A DNA stretch of 52,505 nt from Geobacteraceae bacterium (GCA_025355965.1 JANXYR010000005.1:1-52505), one strand, 5' to 3'. Counted from the first letter of the stretch, positions 15,872 to 25,772 are shown. Numbers and translations: made by a program. The notes: a model not told the origin generated them from the letters alone.

Positions 15872-17557
15872 ATGCTTAAGTTTAATAAAGAAGAAGCCGA
15901 CTACTTGATGAGTTGTCGTAACATCATGGATTCGGTTGCTGACGGTGTTTTCACTGTAGATAAAAATATGCTTATAACGACCTATAACCGGGCGGCTGAA
16001 GAGATGACCGGTTATTCACATGAAGAGGCTATTGGCAGACCTTGTCACGAGATTTTCCGCACCGAAGTATGCCTCAATGACTGCCCTCTTAAAGAAGCAC
16101 TGAAGGAAGGTAAACCGGTCGTGAGTCGGGAAGTTTATATTCATGACAAACAAGGAGTCAGAGTACCCATTTCTGTATGCGCATCTGTGCTGCAAGATTC
16201 GGAAGGTAATATAATAGGTGGCGTTGAAACAATCCGCAATCTGAAGGATTTTTCAACTATTTTGGACAGCGTAGCTGACGGAGTTTTTACCGTTGACGAT
16301 CAAATGGTTATATTGTCTTTCAATCGGGCCGCTGAGGAGATAACCGGTTATTCCCATGATGAAGCGATTGGCAAACATTGCTACGAAGTTTTCCGCTCAG
16401 AAGCTTGTACTGTTGCTTGCCCTGTAAAGGAAGCCATGGCAACCGGTGTGTCAGTGCTAAACCGGGAAGTGGAAATTATTGACCGGTCCAACAATAAGAA
16501 ACCTATTTCTGTTAGTGCTTCTGTTTTGGTGGACAGTGCCGGTAAAGCGCGCGGTGGAGTTGAAACTATTCGTGACCTCTCTTTCATCCACACGCTCAAG
16601 AATGAATTGCATGATAAATTCACCTTTCAGAATCTTATTAGCCGTAACCCCTCGATGAGACGCCTTTTCGACGTAATGGCCGATATAGCTGCAAGCGAGG
16701 CAACCGTATTTCTCCATGGTGAAAGCGGCACAGGCAAGGAGCTTTTTGCCAGAGCAATTCACGACTTAAGCCCGCGCAGAAAAGGTCCACTAGTAATTGT
16801 CAATTGCGGAGCATTGCCGGAAACTCTTCTTGAAGCTGAAATATTTGGGGTAAGAAAGGGAGCGTATACTGGAGCGGTTGAAAATCGGCCAGGGCGGCTT
16901 GAGTTATGCAGTGGCGGAACATTTTTTCTCGACGAAATAGGTGACCTACCGCTCCAGCTGCAGGTAAAATTGTTGAGGGTTTTAGAGAATAAAGAGTATC
17001 AGCCGTTAGGCGCAAAGAATCCGTTGAAGGCTGATGTCCGCTTCATCACGGCCACTCACAGAAATCTTGCAGAAATGGTTGAAGAGGGTACTTTTCGCCG
17101 CGATCTTTATTTTAGAATAAATATTGTCGAGTTAAATATTCCACCACTTCGAGAGAGGAAAGAAGATATTCCCCTGTTGCTGGAGATTGCTCTAAAAAAA
17201 TTCAACATGGCATATGGGAAAAAAGTTTTGAGGGCTTCACCTGAAGTGCTTAAAATTTTATTGACCCATGATTTTCCTGGAAACGTTCGAGAATTGTTGA
17301 ATTTAATCGAGCAAGCGGTTATTCTTTGCAAAGGGAGTGAAATTGGGCTTGACCTTATGCCTAAGGCATTTTTACTCGAAAACAATGGTAAAGAGAAGGT
17401 GACCAGACGGCGTTCCAGTAAATCTCCTGAGGTTGAAGTGCTGTGCGATGTGATCTCTCGGCACAAAGGGAACAGAACAGGAGCTGCTCAAGAGCTTGGT
17501 GTAGATCGTTCTACCTTGTGGCGCTGGGTTAAAAGTGCTGGCATTGAAGACTTTTAG
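15872..17557 (+). CDS. Sigma-54 activator with two PAS domains, AAA+ and Fis-type HTH
   Basis: The domain order is PAS (about 14-120), a second highly similar PAS (about 128-235), sigma-54 AAA+ domain and C-terminal HTH. The AAA+ domain has Walker A GESGTGKE, a GAYTGA loop (variant of GAFTGA) and Walker B GGTFFLDEIGD. The HTH contains GNRTGAAQELGVDRSTLW. There is no receiver domain, so activity should be set by the PAS domains. Both PAS domains repeat a cysteine pattern (PCHEIF with VCLNDCP; HCYEVF with ACTVACP). The start is uncertain: TTG at 15836 is possible, but ATG 15872 is preferred. It is the likely activator of the two sigma-54-type promoters in this block. Confidence 0.9.
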   Translation: MLKFNKEEADYLMSCRNIMDSVADGVFTVDKNMLITTYNRAAEEMTGYSHEEAIGRPCHEIFRTEVCLNDCPLKEALKEGKPVVSREVYIHDKQGVRVPISVCASVLQDSEGNIIGGVETIRNLKDFSTILDSVADGVFTVDDQMVILSFNRAAEEITGYSHDEAIGKHCYEVFRSEACTVACPVKEAMATGVSVLNREVEIIDRSNNKKPISVSASVLVDSAGKARGGVETIRDLSFIHTLKNELHDKFTFQNLISRNPSMRRLFDVMADIAASEATVFLHGESGTGKELFARAIHDLSPRRKGPLVIVNCGALPETLLEAEIFGVRKGAYTGAVENRPGRLELCSGGTFFLDEIGDLPLQLQVKLLRVLENKEYQPLGAKNPLKADVRFITATHRNLAEMVEEGTFRRDLYFRINIVELNIPPLRERKEDIPLLLEIALKKFNMAYGKKVLRASPEVLKILLTHDFPGNVRELLNLIEQAVILCKGSEIGLDLMPKAFLLENNGKEKVTRRRSSKSPEVEVLCDVISRHKGNRTGAAQELGVDRSTLWRWVKSAGIEDF

Positions 17558-17649
17558 TAAATAGCGTATTTTATCGTTTTTTGCAGAAATGATCTAGTAA
17601 ACGTACTGATCCTGTCTTATAAGGCTGGGCCAATAAAAAGGAGACTAAA

Positions 17650-18429
17650 TTGGGCGTTTCTCGTGATGAATTGCGCAAGTTGAGTTCACAAATTGATTCT
17701 CTCTTTGATCTGGGGAAAAATGAAGAGGCCGCAACATTATTGAAACAAGCACTTGCTGATTCCGCAGAGGACAGAGCCTACAATCTGTTTTTCCTCGGCG
17801 AAGCGGCGGGTTATCTGGAAGGGGACAGTAAAAAACAAAAGAGTTATTTACTGCAAGCCTACCAGTTAGAAGAAAGTGATCCTTATATAGTAAAAAATCT
17901 AGGGGTTTACTATCTAATTAATGATTCTGAACGAAAAGCGATCAAACTATTTGATAAAGCAATAGAACTGGACCCGAACGACTTTGAATCATTCAGAAAC
18001 AAGGGGCTAGCCCTTTCAAACATAGGCAGAGAGAAGAAGGCTATGGAATGGTTTGCCCGAGCCATCTCCAAAAATCCTTTGGACTATGATGCCATAAGAC
18101 AAACTGGGGTTTCACTTTCAAAACTGGGGAAAGACTTAGAAGCGATTGAATGGTTTAGGAAAGCCCTGCTTGTAAACGAAAACGATTATGATTCAATGAG
18201 GCAACTGGGAATATCTCTTGCCATGCTTGGCAAATATGAAACTTCAGTCGATTTACTTAAACTGGCACTGTCAGTGAATCCAAATGATTTAGAGAGCAAA
18301 AGAAACCTTCGGCTTGTAATAAGAAAAATGACCGGCGAAGGGGAAACGTTCTTTTCTAAAATATTAAATTATCTTGGCAGAAAGCTCGCTTCAGCCTGGA
18401 GACGGTTGGTTAATCAAATATTTGGCTAA
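17650..18429 (+). CDS. TPR-repeat protein
   Basis: This 259-residue protein has about five tetratricopeptide repeats over residues 20-225 (for example KAIELDPNDFESFRNKGLAL and KALLVNENDYDSMRQLGISL). A basic C-terminal segment follows (LNYLGRKLASAWRRLVNQIF) that could be an amphipathic membrane-binding helix. The start is a TTG with AAGGAG seven bases upstream. It follows the sigma-54 activator by 92 bases and converges with the MKAK operon on the other strand, eight bases apart. A scaffold role is inferred; no specific partner is known. Confidence 0.8.
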   Translation: MGVSRDELRKLSSQIDSLFDLGKNEEAATLLKQALADSAEDRAYNLFFLGEAAGYLEGDSKKQKSYLLQAYQLEESDPYIVKNLGVYYLINDSERKAIKLFDKAIELDPNDFESFRNKGLALSNIGREKKAMEWFARAISKNPLDYDAIRQTGVSLSKLGKDLEAIEWFRKALLVNENDYDSMRQLGISLAMLGKYETSVDLLKLALSVNPNDLESKRNLRLVIRKMTGEGETFFSKILNYLGRKLASAWRRLVNQIFG

Positions 18430-18437
18430 ATATAAGT

Positions 18438-18725
18438 TCAATGCCCCAAGCTTAGCTTTAACGAAGCAGTGTCAGCCAACTCGTTGAAATTGTTTTGATC
18501 CTTCTTTCTTCCTTCTTCGGCCAGAATCTTGTCGAGATTCTGGCTTATGTCAGCCAAAGCACTTCTCAACTGTTTTCTCGCCTCGTCAGGATCCCCTGAA
18601 TCAAAAAGGTCATTAATAATGCCCATTTTTGCATTATTTCCAGGTAATTTGAACAGGTCAGAGCTTTTAGTTGTAAAAGAGAGAGAGATGCTTTCTAATC
18701 CGGTGTAACTACTTTTAGCTTTCAT
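18438..18725 (-). CDS. Soluble MKAK-family protein
   Basis: This 95-residue protein begins MKAKSSYTGLESISLSF, sharing its first residues with the tiny MKAK membrane proteins. The rest is soluble and helical (NDLFDSGDPDEARKQLRSAL then DISQNLDKILAEEGRKK) with no transmembrane segment. That different C-termini share one N-terminus points to a common targeting or expression element. The start codon overlaps the end of a small membrane ORF (18715-18813), suggesting coupled translation. Third gene of the minus-strand operon from the promoter at 19057. Confidence 0.7.
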   Translation of the reverse strand: MKAKSSYTGLESISLSFTTKSSDLFKLPGNNAKMGIINDLFDSGDPDEARKQLRSALADISQNLDKILAEEGRKKDQNNFNELADTASLKLSLGH

Positions 18726-18813
18726 ACAAACCCCTGCTGTCCGAAACGATGCTTCGGACAGAACGCATATTGACCAGCATAAACACAAATAGAATAACGA
18801 TGACAATCAGCAT
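18715..18813 (-). CDS. Tiny single-helix membrane protein (32 residues)
   Basis: The ORF encodes MLIVIVILFVFMLVNM followed by a polar tail ending RGLYES. It overlaps the start of the next MKAK gene by 11 bases in another frame, typical of coupling. No clear ribosome site is seen; an in-frame TTG at 18831 would add six residues. It resembles small subunits of membrane oxidoreductases in size only. Confidence 0.4.
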   Translation of the reverse strand: MLIVIVILFVFMLVNMRSVRSIVSDSRGLYES

Positions 18814-18849
18814 TAAAAGCCAATATCCCAAGATAAATAAACTAAAAGC

Positions 18850-19008
18850 TTATAAGCTCCTGACAAACTGAACTATAGCGTTACCAAAACCGGCCGCTGA
18901 CCAAGCAACAAAACCACCGATAAAAACAACTATCCCAGCGAAAATAACGATGCTTCCCTTTGCTGTCGTACTGGCAACTATTCCCGAATAAGATTCTTTT
19001 GCTTTCAT
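18850..19008 (-). CDS. MKAK-family tiny membrane protein 3
   Basis: This 52-residue protein begins MKAKESYSGIVASTTAKGS, then has one hydrophobic helix (about 20-44, IVIFAGIVVFIGGFVAWSAA) and ends VQFVRSL. It parallels the gene at 12288, including AKG before the helix and WSA near the helix end. AAGGGGAA precedes the ATG. It is the first gene after the minus-strand sigma-54-like promoter. Function unknown. Confidence 0.75.
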   Translation of the reverse strand: MKAKESYSGIVASTTAKGSIVIFAGIVVFIGGFVAWSAAGFGNAIVQFVRSL

Positions 19009-19056
19009 GACGTTTTCCCCTTGTTTATATATTTACCGGCGATGCTCATATCTATA

Positions 19057-19072
19057 TCAAGAAGAGTGCCAA
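19057..19072 (-). promoter_or_regulatory. Sigma-54-type promoter of the minus-strand MKAK operon
   Basis: Read on the minus strand, TTGGCAC-TCTTC-TTGA matches TTGGCAC-N5-TTGC except for the final C, which is A. It lies about 50 bases upstream of the ATG at 19008. Palindromes 80-220 bases further upstream fit activator sites. Confidence 0.6.
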
Positions 19073-19149
19073 TTATGTTAATGGCTGATTTTGAAATAAA
19101 CCAGTGCAATTACAGGCAGTTGTGGTTTGTGTAATAAAGTAAAAAAGGT

Positions 19150-19186
19150 GTGTTGCATGTAGTACAGATAATACAACATGCAACAC
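19150..19186. promoter_or_regulatory. 11-bp perfect inverted repeat GTGTTGCATGT-N15-ACATGCAACAC
   Basis: This is the longest of the TGTTGC/GCAACA palindromes. It lies about 80-115 bases upstream of the minus-strand -24/-12 element, a typical enhancer distance. Confidence 0.6.
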
Positions 19187-19232
19187 TGACGCTGATGAAA
19201 GGTAAGAACCTATATATATCTGAGTGTTACGC

Positions 19233-19277
19233 GTTGCCAATGCTATCTGCAACATTTCGTGTTGCCTTTTGCAACAC
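19233..19277. promoter_or_regulatory. Two further TTGC/GCAA inverted repeats
   Basis: GTTGC-N11-GCAAC (19233-19253) has the same spacing as the site at 15482. GTGTTGC-N5-GCAACAC (19259-19277) is a tighter version. The GCAACA of the first and the GTGTTGC of the second are close enough to form an array of half-sites, 81-125 bases before the nrfD-like start. Confidence 0.5.
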
Positions 19278-19357
19278 AACATGTTAGGAACAATCCGCGT
19301 TAATGAGGCATCAGACATAGTCTTCACACTACTCCACATAAAGGGGATAACAGCGGT

Positions 19358-20563
19358 ATGGCACAACAGTTTACACTAAACGAGTTGGTCTCTGGCGTGG
19401 TCAACCGGCTGAAGTCGGCCGGCATGGGGTACTACCTAATGGTCTTTATCTCTGGACTGTTGGTATTGGCTGCCACTGGGGCAGGGCTGCATGCCATGAT
19501 TACGGGGCATGAGAATTTTTACAATGTTACCCGCGAGATGCCTTGGGGGATTTTGATTGCCGCGTACGTTTTCTTCGTGGTTACCTCAACCGGGCTCTGT
19601 CTGGTCTCTTCCATCGGACACGTCTTCGGCATTCAGGATTTCATGCCGATCGCCAAGCGTTCCGTTTTTCTCTCAATTGCGACAATCCTCTCCGGGTTTT
19701 TCGTTATTGCTTTTGAGATCAAACTCCCATGGCGAATGGCGATCTACAATGTCATCTCCCCGAACCTTACCTCCAACATCTGGTGGATGGGTACCCTGTA
19801 TGGTATTTATCTCATGTTCATGTTCATGGAATATGTATTCCTGAATATGAACAAACATAACCCTGCCGTAGTCTGTGGATTCAGCGGTTCTGTTGCCGGC
19901 ATCCTGGCTCACTCAAATCTGGGTGCAGTTTTCGGACTTCTCATGGGACGCGAATTCTGGCACGGCCCTTATATGCCGATTTATTTCATCGCATCTGCGA
20001 TGATGACAGGCTGCGCAGTTATCATTATGTTCCATATCCTTGGCTACAAGGTCAATAAAGAAAAGATGGGACCGGACATGGAGCGCTCACTTGAGGTAAC
20101 CACAAAAGTTGGTATCCTCCTGATCTGCGTAATTCTATTCTTTACGACATGGAAGATGATCTCTGGCATAGCCGGCGAACCTGGTGGTAAATACGAGCCG
20201 GTCATGGCACTGATCAGCGGTAAATACGCCTTTAGCTTCTGGGTATTTGAGATACTGGCCGCCATGGTAGCTCCACTGATCCTTTTTATGCTTTCTCGTG
20301 GCAAAAACATGAAACTTATGTTACTGGCCTCTATTTCCATGATCATCGGCATCTTCGTGATGCGTTTCAACCTAGTCATGGTTGGCCAGTCGGTGCCGGT
20401 CTACCTCGAGTTAGGGGTCAATGAGTACAAGCACCTCATGGATTATGTACCGTCACTCTACGAGATGATCATCACCGCTGGCGGCTTTGGCATGACAGCT
20501 CTGCTTTTCCTTCTTGGAGAAAAGATCTTTGACGGCCACAAGGTAGAGGCTGACCACCACTGA
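19358..20563 (+). CDS. NrfD/PsrC-family integral membrane quinol oxidoreductase subunit
   Basis: This 401-residue polytopic protein has about ten hydrophobic helices (for example MVFISGLLVLAATGAGLHAM, VFFVVTSTGLCLVSSIGHVF and MEYVFLNMNKH). It matches the NrfD/PsrC family, which exchanges electrons between menaquinol and a periplasmic iron-sulphur subunit. It heads an operon with the FeS protein (40-base gap) and a tri-haem cytochrome. This set resembles the three-subunit Cbc4 complex described for G. sulfurreducens (CbcU-like). No catalytic molybdenum subunit is present. Confidence 0.9.
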   Translation: MAQQFTLNELVSGVVNRLKSAGMGYYLMVFISGLLVLAATGAGLHAMITGHENFYNVTREMPWGILIAAYVFFVVTSTGLCLVSSIGHVFGIQDFMPIAKRSVFLSIATILSGFFVIAFEIKLPWRMAIYNVISPNLTSNIWWMGTLYGIYLMFMFMEYVFLNMNKHNPAVVCGFSGSVAGILAHSNLGAVFGLLMGREFWHGPYMPIYFIASAMMTGCAVIIMFHILGYKVNKEKMGPDMERSLEVTTKVGILLICVILFFTTWKMISGIAGEPGGKYEPVMALISGKYAFSFWVFEILAAMVAPLILFMLSRGKNMKLMLLASISMIIGIFVMRFNLVMVGQSVPVYLELGVNEYKHLMDYVPSLYEMIITAGGFGMTALLFLLGEKIFDGHKVEADHH

Positions 20564-20603
20564 GCGCACGGCGCAAACACCACCTGATACGAGGAATAAA
20601 ACC

Positions 20604-21356
20604 ATGGATAACAAGATGGATTTAGATAAACGCCAGAATGAAGGGATTGAGAATATTCCTATGCAACAACGCAGGGACTTTCTCAAGATGGGGCTTGCCA
20701 TTACCGGCATCTTTGCCGGCGGCTCCCTACTCTCTGTTGCCTCAACCTTTAACCGTGCGCATGCTTCTGATTTTGCGAAAAAGTATCCCTACAAACCACA
20801 CTACAGTATGGTTATGCGACAGGATCGTTGCATTGACTGTGAGCGCTGCATGGAGGCCTGTGTCAAGACAAACCATGTGCCGAATGTACACGGTGCCTAC
20901 CGCACCACGATCCTTGAAAAAGACACTCCGGATGCAATTGGTGGCAAGCGCGAATTCATCCCTGTTCTCTGTAATCAGTGCAATTTGCCGCAGTGTGTCA
21001 GGGTCTGTCCCACCAAGGCTACATATAAAGACAAGACGACCGGTATTGTAATGATGAAGATCTCAAATTGTATAGGTTGCCTGACCTGTCAGGAAGGTTG
21101 TCCTTACAACGCCCGCTACTTCAATGAAGAGAAAAAAGCTGTCGACAAATGCAATTTCTGTTTTGATACCCGTTTGGTTCATGGTGAAAAGCTAACTGCA
21201 TGTGCCTTCGCATGTCCAGCAGAAGTGAGAATTTTTGGGGATCTTTCCAATCAAGAGGACCAAGTTTTCAAGCTGGTTCATCAGATCGAGAAGCAGGTAT
21301 GGGTGTTGCGACCCGAGGCAGGCACGCGTCCTAACGTATTTTATACCAAGGGCTGA
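20604..21356 (+). CDS. Periplasmic Tat-exported 4x[4Fe-4S] ferredoxin subunit (NrfC/HybA-like)
   Basis: The N-terminus has a Tat signal (QRRDFLKMG then a hydrophobic stretch, AITGIFAGGSLLSVAS). Four cysteine groups follow: CIDCERCMEAC, CNQCNLPQCVRVCP, CIGCLTCQEGCP and CNFCFDTRL...CAFACP. This is the DMSO reductase beta-subunit pattern. It would pass electrons between the NrfD-like membrane subunit and the tri-haem cytochrome encoded next, in the manner of CbcT. The 250-residue length is normal for the family. Confidence 0.92.
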   Translation: MDNKMDLDKRQNEGIENIPMQQRRDFLKMGLAITGIFAGGSLLSVASTFNRAHASDFAKKYPYKPHYSMVMRQDRCIDCERCMEACVKTNHVPNVHGAYRTTILEKDTPDAIGGKREFIPVLCNQCNLPQCVRVCPTKATYKDKTTGIVMMKISNCIGCLTCQEGCPYNARYFNEEKKAVDKCNFCFDTRLVHGEKLTACAFACPAEVRIFGDLSNQEDQVFKLVHQIEKQVWVLRPEAGTRPNVFYTKG

Positions 21357-21386
21357 TCAACTACACTACACACGAGGTATTTACCT

Positions 21387-21761
21387 ATGACATTACGCAC
21401 GCTCGTCACATTTGCCACAGCCATTGTCTTGACTGCTGGTGCGGCTTTGGCCGCCACCCACGGCGGCGACATTGTTTACGAAAAGCCGGTCAAGGGGGTT
21501 ATCTTCTCCCATAAGATTCATGTTGAAGACAAGGCTCTCTCATGCGATATGTGTCACAACCGTCTCTTTGAGATGGGTAAGACAGCCCAGGAAAAAGCTG
21601 ATTTTGTAATGGAGTCACTTTATCAGGGCAAATATTGTGGCGCTTGTCATAATGGCACCATGGCGTTTGCCTCGAACACCCGTTGCGCCACCTGCCATAT
21701 TGGAGTCAAAGGTCAAAAACGGCTCTCCGGTGGAGACAAACATGATAAAAAAGGGCACTAA
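21387..21761 (+). CDS. Periplasmic tri-haem c-type cytochrome (c7-like)
   Basis: A signal peptide (ending near AALAATHG) precedes three haem motifs, CDMCH, CGACH and CATCH, with FSHKIH supplying distal histidines. The YCGACHNGTMAF core is the same as in the dodecahaem protein at 10403, so this is a single tri-haem unit of that family, with a Lys/His-rich tail. As the last gene of the NrfD operon it is the likely electron exit, comparable with CbcS. A strong terminator follows. Confidence 0.92.
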   Translation: MTLRTLVTFATAIVLTAGAALAATHGGDIVYEKPVKGVIFSHKIHVEDKALSCDMCHNRLFEMGKTAQEKADFVMESLYQGKYCGACHNGTMAFASNTRCATCHIGVKGQKRLSGGDKHDKKGH

Positions 21762-21770
21762 CTCAAATGT

Positions 21771-21810
21771 AAAAAAAGCGCCTCCTGGATCCACCAGGAG
21801 GCGCTTTTTT
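21771..21810 (+). terminator. Strong Rho-independent terminator
   Basis: The stem AAAAAAAGCGCCTCCTGG / CCAGGAGGCGCTTTTTT surrounds a 5-base loop ten bases after the cytochrome stop. Its A- and T-rich ends would also let it work for the minus-strand trxB unit. Confidence 0.94.
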
Positions 21811-21868
21811 TAGTCTCTTAATTAAACTCAAAGCTACATGCAAACAGAACACTTCACCTTACAGCCCG

Positions 21869-22048
21869 TTATAACTCTTCAAACGGCTCATTATCTGCAC
21901 CCTCAGTAGATTGTTCTTCAGCCCCAGATTCCTCAGAAAATGGCTCCTGTTTCAGGTTTTTCAGAAAGAGCCGGTTCTCAAGAATGGTACGCTTGACGTC
22001 CAATAACAGTTTACCCAGCTCTGTGTTCTCAGTAGAATCTATTATCAT
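21869..22048 (-). CDS. Small acidic protein downstream of trxB
   Basis: This 59-residue ORF has a helical N-terminal half (ELGKLLLDVKRTILENRLFL) and an acidic tail (SEESGAEEQSTEGADNEPFE). Its ATG is four bases after the trxB stop, so translation is likely coupled, but no independent ribosome site is visible. I do not recognise it. Confidence 0.5.
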   Translation of the reverse strand: MIIDSTENTELGKLLLDVKRTILENRLFLKNLKQEPFSEESGAEEQSTEGADNEPFEEL

Positions 22049-22052
22049 AATT

Positions 22053-24334
<2,282 letters not shown>

Positions 24335-24346
24335 CGATGGAGCCTT

Positions 24347-25744
24347 ATGGACAACCGGAGTAATCAATTGCAGCAATTGTTTAAGGAAGGCTCTGAATTG
24401 TTACAATCCGGAAATACTGCAGAGGCGTTGTTACGCTTTCAGGTTGCCCGGAGTATCGATCCATCGAACGCGACTCTGCACCTTTATACTGGGGCGGCAC
24501 AGCACGATATGGGACACTATGAGGAGGCGATAGCCAGCTATCGGATTGCCCTCGGGAGTGCACCGGGATTTGGTGAAGTCCACAATAATCTCGGTAATTC
24601 CCTGATGGCAATCGGCCATTTTACTGAGGCGGCTGACAGTTTTTCAAGAGCAACAGAGCTTTTGCCCGCATCTCCTATTCCGATAACGGCTCGTGCTACG
24701 GCACTGCAGGCAATTGGGAAAATCGATGAAGCGGAAGCCGATTGCCGAAGAGCGTTGATACTTGATCCAGCTTTTGCTGCTGCCCACTGGAATCTGGCTT
24801 TGAACCTGTTGTTACAGGGGCGATACATGGAAGGGTGGCAAGAATACGAATGGCGCTGGCAAAAGCCTGATTTCACCTCTCCATGTCGTCATACAGATGT
24901 CCCACTGTGGGATGGTTCTCCGCTTGAAGGACGTACCATCGTACTGCATGCCGAGCAGGGTTTTGGCGACGCCATCCAGTTTGTGCGCTACGCACCGCTT
25001 GTGGCTCAGCTAGGCGGTACAGTAGTCATTGAATGTCATCCCCAACTTGTGCAACTCTTTCAGAACGTTGAAGGCGTTCATGCGGTCGTCCCTTTCGGTG
25101 GGCCGCTTCCGCCATTCAGTTGCCAGACCCCGCTACTTTCTCTGCCTCGTATATTTGGGACAACGTTGCAAACGATTCCGTCACAATGCCCATATTTGTT
25201 TATAGCTGCAAATTATCGACAAAAATGGGAGACTCTGCTGTCAAGTTATAAGGTGGCATTGCGAGTCGGTTTAGTGTGGGCCGGGAAAAGTTATCCTGAT
25301 CCACTCCGTTCCTGCCAACTGACAAATCTTGCGCCTTTAGTAATAGCCCACAACGTTGTATTTTATTCCCTTCAATTAGGTGCAGGATCAGAACAGGCGG
25401 GTTCTCCACCCTCTGGTATGCGTCTTGTCGATCTGACGGATCAGATATATGACTTCACAGACACTGCTGCCCTGATTGAGCGGCTGGATCTGATCATTAG
25501 CATTGATACGGCAGTCGCCCATCTGGCCGGGGCTTTGGGCAAACCTGTATGGTTGCTGCTCCCGTATGCTCCGGATTGGCGCTGGTTGTTGGAGCGAAGT
25601 GATTCACCCTGGTATCCGACCATGCAAATTTTTAGACAAAAACTACCTGGTGATTGGGGTGGAGTAATTGAATTGGCAAGTACGCACTTGATAAAATCGG
25701 CGGGTGCAAATAAAAAATCCTTCGAGGCAGCCCCAAAGGATTAG
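24347..25744 (+). CDS. TPR protein with GT9-like (heptosyltransferase-fold) C-terminal domain
   Basis: This 465-residue protein has about four TPR units (residues 5-150), a bridge WQEYEWRWQKPDF, and then a glycosyltransferase-9-like domain in two halves. The N half carries LHAEQGFGDAIQFVRY. The C half carries LDLIISIDTAVAHLAGALGK then DWRWLLERSDSPWYPTM. It has the same module as the giant protein at 28183. Next to flagellar genes it probably contributes to flagellin glycosylation, but activity is not proven. It starts 12 bases after ilvA and converges with flaF. Confidence 0.82.
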   Translation: MDNRSNQLQQLFKEGSELLQSGNTAEALLRFQVARSIDPSNATLHLYTGAAQHDMGHYEEAIASYRIALGSAPGFGEVHNNLGNSLMAIGHFTEAADSFSRATELLPASPIPITARATALQAIGKIDEAEADCRRALILDPAFAAAHWNLALNLLLQGRYMEGWQEYEWRWQKPDFTSPCRHTDVPLWDGSPLEGRTIVLHAEQGFGDAIQFVRYAPLVAQLGGTVVIECHPQLVQLFQNVEGVHAVVPFGGPLPPFSCQTPLLSLPRIFGTTLQTIPSQCPYLFIAANYRQKWETLLSSYKVALRVGLVWAGKSYPDPLRSCQLTNLAPLVIAHNVVFYSLQLGAGSEQAGSPPSGMRLVDLTDQIYDFTDTAALIERLDLIISIDTAVAHLAGALGKPVWLLLPYAPDWRWLLERSDSPWYPTMQIFRQKLPGDWGGVIELASTHLIKSAGANKKSFEAAPKD

Positions 25745-25772
25745 TTCCAATAACAAACTAAGCAGTTTTTTA

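Larger units (their letters stand above)
19009..19357. other. Divergent control region between the MKAK operon and the NrfD operon
   Basis: This 349-base gap has no convincing gene but is dense in signals: a minus-strand -24/-12 element and three TGTTGC/GCAACA inverted repeats (listed separately). I found no good -24/-12 match or clear sigma-70 promoter for the plus-strand nrfD-like gene, although its promoter must lie here or further upstream. Confidence 0.6.

Noticed and set aside
19356..19372. TGGCAC at the nrfD-like start codon as a sigma-54 -24 element
   Set aside because: It overlaps the start codon and lacks a -12 GC at the right distance (TTTA instead of TTGC).
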